Positions 7,054-9,432 of a stretch of 9,432 bases of DNA are shown here, piece by piece; the stretch's first letter is position 1, and every line of letters begins with the position of its first letter. The position numbers and the translations under genes were made by a program. The stretch is from Acidobacteriota bacterium. Its GTDB lineage: Bacteria > Acidobacteriota > Vicinamibacteria > Vicinamibacterales > UBA2999. The notes under the pieces are model-generated. The model did no database searches and had not been told where the DNA came from. It saw nothing but the letters and a program-made list of their open reading frames with translations. Location: contig JABFRY010000433.1 in the NCBI GenBank assembly GCA_013140955.1, positions 1-9,432 of the forward strand, written 5' to 3'.

Positions 7054-7091
7054 ACCGGCAGGAACGGTACGCCGTTCCTGCCGGTTCTCTC
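7054..7091 (+). terminator. Intrinsic-type terminator after the TonB-dependent receptor gene
   Basis: A perfect 14-bp inverted repeat, ACCGGCAGGAACGG (7054-7067) and CCGTTCCTGCCGGT (7072-7085), has a 4-nt loop TACG. It starts 7 nt after the stop codon. The following tract TCTCTCC is pyrimidine-rich but poor in T, so termination may be weaker than the stem suggests, or the hairpin may mainly protect the mRNA 3' end. Confidence 0.75.
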
Positions 7092-7443
7092 CTGCCCCGT
7101 CCCTCCCCCTGCCATCCCGGCCGTTCACGGGTCTCCTCCCACCTCACGTTTCGAGCGGCGCGCCCGGCGGTCTGGCCTTTCGGTGTCTTTGGTCACCATC
7201 CGCGAGGCCTTTCGGCGTGCGCATCCGCACAAGGGCGCCGCACACCGCTCGCCGCTGTCACCGTTCCGCCCCACACGGCACGCGTGACCGGGGCCGGCAG
7301 CCACCCCGCCCTGCGCGCAGTCCCATGGCCTGGCGCGGGCAGTCCGTCCCATTCCGCGCACGCGGCGCTCCGGCGCGAGGCAGCTCGTGCGGGGTATCCG
7401 CGTGGGGCGAGAGCGCCACAGCCGTGGCACGATTCATGTAGAC
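7086..7443. other. Long GC-rich spacer without a recognisable gene
   Basis: Short open frames occur here on both strands, but their residue make-up (Arg/Pro/Ala-rich, no domain pattern) is that of chance frames in GC-rich DNA. The frame of the downstream receiver-like gene is open from GTG 7387, which has GAGG 6 nt upstream. Codons in 7387-7443 end in A or T more often than in the gene body, so I treat it as a leader. A 13-bp imperfect direct repeat is the only structure I can point to. Confidence 0.5.
7174..7218. repeat. Imperfect 13-bp direct repeat
   Basis: GGCCTTTCGGTGT at 7174-7186 and GGCCTTTCGGCGT at 7206-7218 differ at one base and are 32 bp apart start to start, close to three helical turns. 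Such spacing fits two copies of a protein site on one face of the DNA, but it could be chance in a GC-rich spacer. Confidence 0.4.
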
Positions 7444-7830
7444 GTGAATGACCTCATGGTCACGTACCGAGCGCTCCGGGAGGCACCGGTTCAGAAGGTG
7501 GTCGTTGTCGACGGCAACGTCGAGATCCTCCGTCTGCTCGAGGGGCTGTTCGAGTCGGGACGGTACGACATGGTGTTCGTGGAATCGAGCAGCAGAGCCT
7601 ATTCGCAGATCAGGATCGTGAAGCCCGACCTGGTCGTGCTGTGCGCGCGGTTCGAGGTGCCCGACGGCTTCCAGCTCCTGACCATGCTGAAGCTCGATCC
7701 GGAGACGCGGACGATTCCCGTGCTGACCTACACCACCGAGGACGAACCGGGCGGCGAGCAGGCCGAGCCGGACGACAGCAGCGAGTTCGAGTCGCTCTCC
7801 CTGCCCCGGGCCGCATCGCTGATGAACTGA
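7444..7830 (+). CDS. Short receiver-domain-like protein lacking the phospho-acceptor Asp
   Basis: About 128 residues from GTG 7444. Residues 18-100 follow the CheY-like receiver fold: strand KVVVVDGNVE, helix ILRLLEGLFE, strand DMVFVES, strand PDLVVLC, the DGFQLLTMLKLD loop and helix, and strand IPVLTYTTED. In normal receivers the PDLVxLD strand ends in the Asp that takes phosphate; here that position is Cys67. The first acidic pair is reduced to Asp-Gly (23-24), and the beta-5 Lys and last helix are missing, replaced by an acidic Ser/Glu/Asp-rich tail (100-128). It cannot be phosphorylated in the usual way and probably acts as a constitutive or protein-interaction module. No output domain or kinase gene is near. 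The start is uncertain: GTG 7444, ATG 7456 and GTG 7387 (weak GAGG) are all possible. Confidence 0.72.
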   Translation: MNDLMVTYRALREAPVQKVVVVDGNVEILRLLEGLFESGRYDMVFVESSSRAYSQIRIVKPDLVVLCARFEVPDGFQLLTMLKLDPETRTIPVLTYTTEDEPGGEQAEPDDSSEFESLSLPRAASLMN

Positions 7831-7845
7831 CCTGCCCCCGCACGA

Positions 7846-7859
7846 GCCCCGTCAGGGGC
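7846..7859. terminator. Small GC hairpin between convergent genes (weak terminator candidate)
   Basis: GCCCC-GTCA-GGGGC forms a 5-bp stem with a 4-nt loop in the 79-nt gap between two convergent stops. No T tract follows on either strand, so this is only a weak candidate for a bidirectional terminator. Confidence 0.3.
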
Positions 7860-7909
7860 ACACGCGTCGTCAACCGCTACACGTGCGGCTGGCGCGCGCT
7901 CCCGGAACG

Positions 7910-8311
7910 TCAGCGGATCTTCAGGTATTCCAGGTAGTCCCCAGAAGGGATGCGCTCGGCCCGGCCGAGGGGCGCGTTGTAGAAGTACGCCCAGGCGGTG
8001 ACGGTCTCGCCGGATTCCAGCTCCACCGTGATGAGTTCGCGGGTATACAGGCTGCTCTCCGGCTCGCTGGGCCTGTATCCCTCCAGCTCGTCGAGGGCGC
8101 GCAGCACCTTGACGGGATGCTCCATCCGGTGCACCTCGCCGCGCACGAGGTATTCGCCCGATGGGACCGCGGCGGGATAGATGCCCAGGTCGAAGAGCGT
8201 CGCCGCAATGCGCCCGTGCCCGACCCAGGTCAGGCTGGGATCGATGTGCAGGCGCTCGCGCCGGTTGAAGGGCGCCATGAGGGTGCCGTAGAAGAAGACC
8301 AGATCGGCCAT
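7910..8311 (-). CDS. Gamma-glutamylcyclotransferase-like (AIG2/GGCT fold) protein
   Basis: The 133-residue protein has the GGCT-fold signature. VFFYGTLM (5-12) forms the glycine-rich substrate loop, followed by GRIAATLFDLGIYPAAV (33-49) and VRGEVHRM (56-63). LDELEGYR (73-80) holds Glu77, which matches the catalytic glutamate of the family, and YTREL then AWAYFYN (107-112) complete the barrel. Members cyclise gamma-glutamyl amino acids or gamma-glutamylamines to 5-oxoproline and free the amine; many bacterial members have unknown substrates, so the fold is sure and the exact reaction is not. ATG at 8311 puts the conserved strand right at the N-terminus; the frame is open to a GTG at 8344, but the added residues are not family-like. 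No Shine-Dalgarno is seen before 8311. It is the last gene of the probable yjbQ-NUDIX operon, 135 nt after the NUDIX stop. Confidence 0.88.
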   Translation of the reverse strand: MADLVFFYGTLMAPFNRRERLHIDPSLTWVGHGRIAATLFDLGIYPAAVPSGEYLVRGEVHRMEHPVKVLRALDELEGYRPSEPESSLYTRELITVELESGETVTAWAYFYNAPLGRAERIPSGDYLEYLKIR

Positions 8312-8393
8312 AGGGTCTGAGGTCGGCTGCCCGGCACGACGCACGGGGCCGGCATCCGGGTGCGCGTCGTTGCCTGATGGCTACGCCCGCCGG

Positions 8394-8427
8394 GACGGAG
8401 CCGTTTACGCTCCGACGTTTCCGTCGG
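8394..8427 (-). promoter_or_regulatory. Cluster of overlapping, mutually exclusive hairpins upstream of the cyclotransferase gene
   Basis: Three inverted repeats share bases. GACGGA (8394-8399) pairs with TCCGTC (8420-8425); CGGAGC (8396-8401) with GCTCCG (8409-8414); CCGACG (8412-8417) with CGTCGG (8422-8427). As minus-strand RNA the last forms a 6-bp stem with a GAAA tetraloop. Not all can form at once, as in attenuators, but no U tract follows and I recognise no known riboswitch. Confidence 0.3.
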
Positions 8428-8446
8428 GTGCGGCCCCAGCGCCGGC

Positions 8447-8938
8447 TCAGGGGAGACCGGCGCCGACCAGCCGCAGGGCGGCGACGATGACCTCGGTCGC
8501 CTTGGGTGAGAGCGCGAAGGCCTCGAGGTCGGCAGGGTCGGCCAGCGCCACGTCGTCGACATCCGAGCCCGCGAGCAGGACACCCCCGCGCCGGCGGCAC
8601 AGGAAGTCCACCAGCACGAAGTGATACTGCACGCGCCCCTCGTCGTCCCGCGTGATGCGGTCGAAGACCTCCACGACGGGTCCTACGTCGACCAGCAGGC
8701 CGGTCTCCTCGAACACCTCGCGGGCAATTCCGTCCGTGAGTGTCTCCCCCAGCTCCAGCTTGCCGCCCGGGAGACTCCAGTGACCGGCGAGAGGCTCGTA
8801 GCGCCGGCGCACGAGCACGACACGCCCGCCATCGACGATGACGGCGCCCACCCCCACGACGGGGCGGACCGGATAGCGGCGTCGCTCAGCGGCGTCGATC
8901 GATGTGCTGCCGTCGCCAGGCCTGTCCGCACCCGTCAC
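8447..8938 (-). CDS. NUDIX hydrolase
   Basis: NUDIX enzymes cleave nucleoside diphosphates linked to another group X, using Mg or Mn in the cytoplasm. The 163-residue protein has about 22 variable residues, then RPVVGVGAVIVDGGRVVLV (25-43), RRRYEPLAGHWSLPGG and a perfect NUDIX box from Gly59 to Leu81 (G-x5-E-x7-REVFEETGL, with metal-binding Glu74, Glu77 and Glu78). The family pattern is close to ADP-ribose pyrophosphatase/MutT-like COG1051 proteins, but the substrate cannot be read from this. The start is GTG at 8938: it overlaps the yjbQ stop as GTGA and has GGGAG 7 nt upstream inside yjbQ. Longer in-frame extension exists through yjbQ in another frame but is ruled out by that overlap. Expression is probably coupled to yjbQ. 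Confidence 0.92.
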   Translation of the reverse strand: MTGADRPGDGSTSIDAAERRRYPVRPVVGVGAVIVDGGRVVLVRRRYEPLAGHWSLPGGKLELGETLTDGIAREVFEETGLLVDVGPVVEVFDRITRDDEGRVQYHFVLVDFLCRRRGGVLLAGSDVDDVALADPADLEAFALSPKATEVIVAALRLVGAGLP

Positions 8939-9354
8939 GCACCGGCTCCCATCACCTTCACCACGACCCGCTTGCGGCGACAGCCGTCGAACTCCGCGTA
9001 GAACACCTGCTCCCACGGACCGAGGTCCAGGGCGCCTCCGGTGACGGGCAGCAGCACCTGGTGTCCCATGATCGTCCGTTTGAGGTGGGCGTCCGCGTTG
9101 TCCTCGCCGGTCTGGTGATGGCGATAGGGACGGCCCGCGGGTGCGAGCGTCTCGAGCCAGACCTGGAAGTCGTGGATCAGGCCGTCTTCCCAGTCGTTCA
9201 CGAACACGCCCGAGGTGATGTGCATGGCCGACACGAGCGCCATGCCGTCGTGCACGCCGCTGCGCGCGACGATGTCGGACACCTCGTCGGTGATGCGGAC
9301 GAACTGCTGCCGCTCCGCGGTCGTGAACCAGAGATAGTCGGTGAACGTACGCAT
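8935..9354 (-). CDS. yjbQ: YjbQ/UPF0047 family protein (secondary thiamine-phosphate synthase enzyme)
   Basis: This 139-residue protein has the UPF0047 signature along its length: HITSGVFVNDWEDGL (45-59), a His-rich YRHHQTGEDNADAHLKRTIMG (77-97), VLLPVTGGALDLGPWEQVFYAEFDG (100-124) and a closing RKRVVVKVMG. The conserved His residues and the NADAH motif probably bind metal. E. coli YjbQ has a weak thiamine-phosphate synthase activity that can replace ThiE when overexpressed, which gives the family name; the true role is unsettled. Start choice: a GGGAGG at 9361-9366 touches the ATG at 9360, leaving no spacer, but lies 6 nt before the second ATG at 9354, so the second is preferred (two residues shorter). 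Its stop overlaps the NUDIX start by 4 nt. Confidence 0.93.
   Translation of the reverse strand: MRTFTDYLWFTTAERQQFVRITDEVSDIVARSGVHDGMALVSAMHITSGVFVNDWEDGLIHDFQVWLETLAPAGRPYRHHQTGEDNADAHLKRTIMGHQVLLPVTGGALDLGPWEQVFYAEFDGCRRKRVVVKVMGAGA
8946..8950 (-). promoter_or_regulatory. Ribosome binding site of the NUDIX gene
   Basis: GGGAG on the minus strand, 7 nt before GTG 8938 and inside the end of yjbQ. It supports the GTG start at the GTGA overlap. Confidence 0.6.
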
Positions 9355-9360
9355 CTGCAT

Positions 9361-9366
9361 CCTCCC
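9361..9366 (-). promoter_or_regulatory. Ribosome binding site of yjbQ
   Basis: GGGAGG on the minus strand. Its spacing of 6 nt favours the ATG at 9354 over the adjoining ATG at 9360. The remaining 66 nt to the window edge are GC-rich, and I find no convincing promoter there. Confidence 0.65.
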
Positions 9367-9432
9367 GTGCGCACGGCCGCCGCGGCTTGCCGGTCTTCCT
9401 GCCCGGGCTCTCCCTGTCCACCGACAACGCCG

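Noticed and set aside
4893..7115. A 740-codon open frame on the minus strand, antisense to the TonB-dependent receptor gene
   Set aside because: Its product is Arg/Val/Glu/Gly-rich without domains and mirrors the codon bias of the real gene. Long antisense frames are common in GC-rich DNA. The plus-strand frame has signal peptide, plug and barrel features.
8312..8446. Known riboswitch (c-di-GMP or TPP class) in the cyclotransferase leader
   Set aside because: I compared remembered consensus cores by eye, and the conserved loops do not match. Only generic competing hairpins remain.
8939..9427. N-terminal extension of the NUDIX frame through yjbQ
   Set aside because: It is an out-of-frame reading of yjbQ. 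The GTG at 8938 has a ribosome site, and the NUDIX fold begins soon after it.
1..9432. CRISPR array, insertion sequence, prophage, tRNA or rRNA genes
   Set aside because: No regularly spaced repeats, transposase or integrase motifs, terminal inverted repeats, or tRNA/rRNA-like sequence were seen on either strand.

Overview
This is a GC-rich bacterial window made up mostly of housekeeping genes. It suggests an Acidobacteriota genome, probably class Vicinamibacteria. The reasons are a large Oar-like TonB-dependent receptor with an N-terminal carboxypeptidase-regulatory domain, an amidase/GerMN/RNase PH/RdgB cluster, and a receiver-like protein with Cys at the phospho-site; the style of these proteins fits that group. 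The lineage call rests on recognition, not on a search.

Layout. (1) Positions 1-2282, plus strand: the 3' end of a cell-wall amidase, a membrane-anchored GerMN-domain protein, rph (RNase PH) and rdgB (non-canonical purine NTP pyrophosphatase). Overlaps are 4 nt at amidase/gerMN and rph/rdgB, so this looks like one operon with a likely extra promoter just before rph. (2) Positions 2329-3671, minus strand: coaA (type I pantothenate kinase), then a 68-residue protein resembling a winged helix. (3) Positions 3672-3977: divergent promoter region. (4) Positions 3978-7046, plus strand: a 1022-residue outer-membrane receptor ending at a perfect 14-bp hairpin. (5) Positions 7086-7443: a long spacer with one imperfect direct repeat. 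(6) Positions 7444-7830, plus strand: a short degenerate receiver-domain protein. (7) Positions 7910-9354, minus strand: a probable yjbQ - NUDIX hydrolase - gamma-glutamylcyclotransferase-like operon, with yjbQ and the NUDIX gene overlapping by 4 nt.

How the genes work together: the first cluster joins envelope functions (peptidoglycan amidase, GerMN) with RNA 3' processing (Rph) and nucleotide-pool cleaning (RdgB). The gerM-rph-rdgB order matches Bacillus subtilis gerM-rph-ysnA. CoaA commits pantothenate to coenzyme A. The receptor probably imports or binds an unknown ligand and has no recognisable partner gene here. The last operon consists of small-molecule enzymes whose substrates cannot be fixed from sequence.

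I see no clearly new multi-gene system. The most interesting signals are the Asp-to-Cys receiver protein, two genes (rph, coaA) whose start codons sit exactly where a leaderless transcript would begin, the coupled yjbQ-NUDIX pair, and a set of mutually exclusive hairpins upstream of the cyclotransferase gene.
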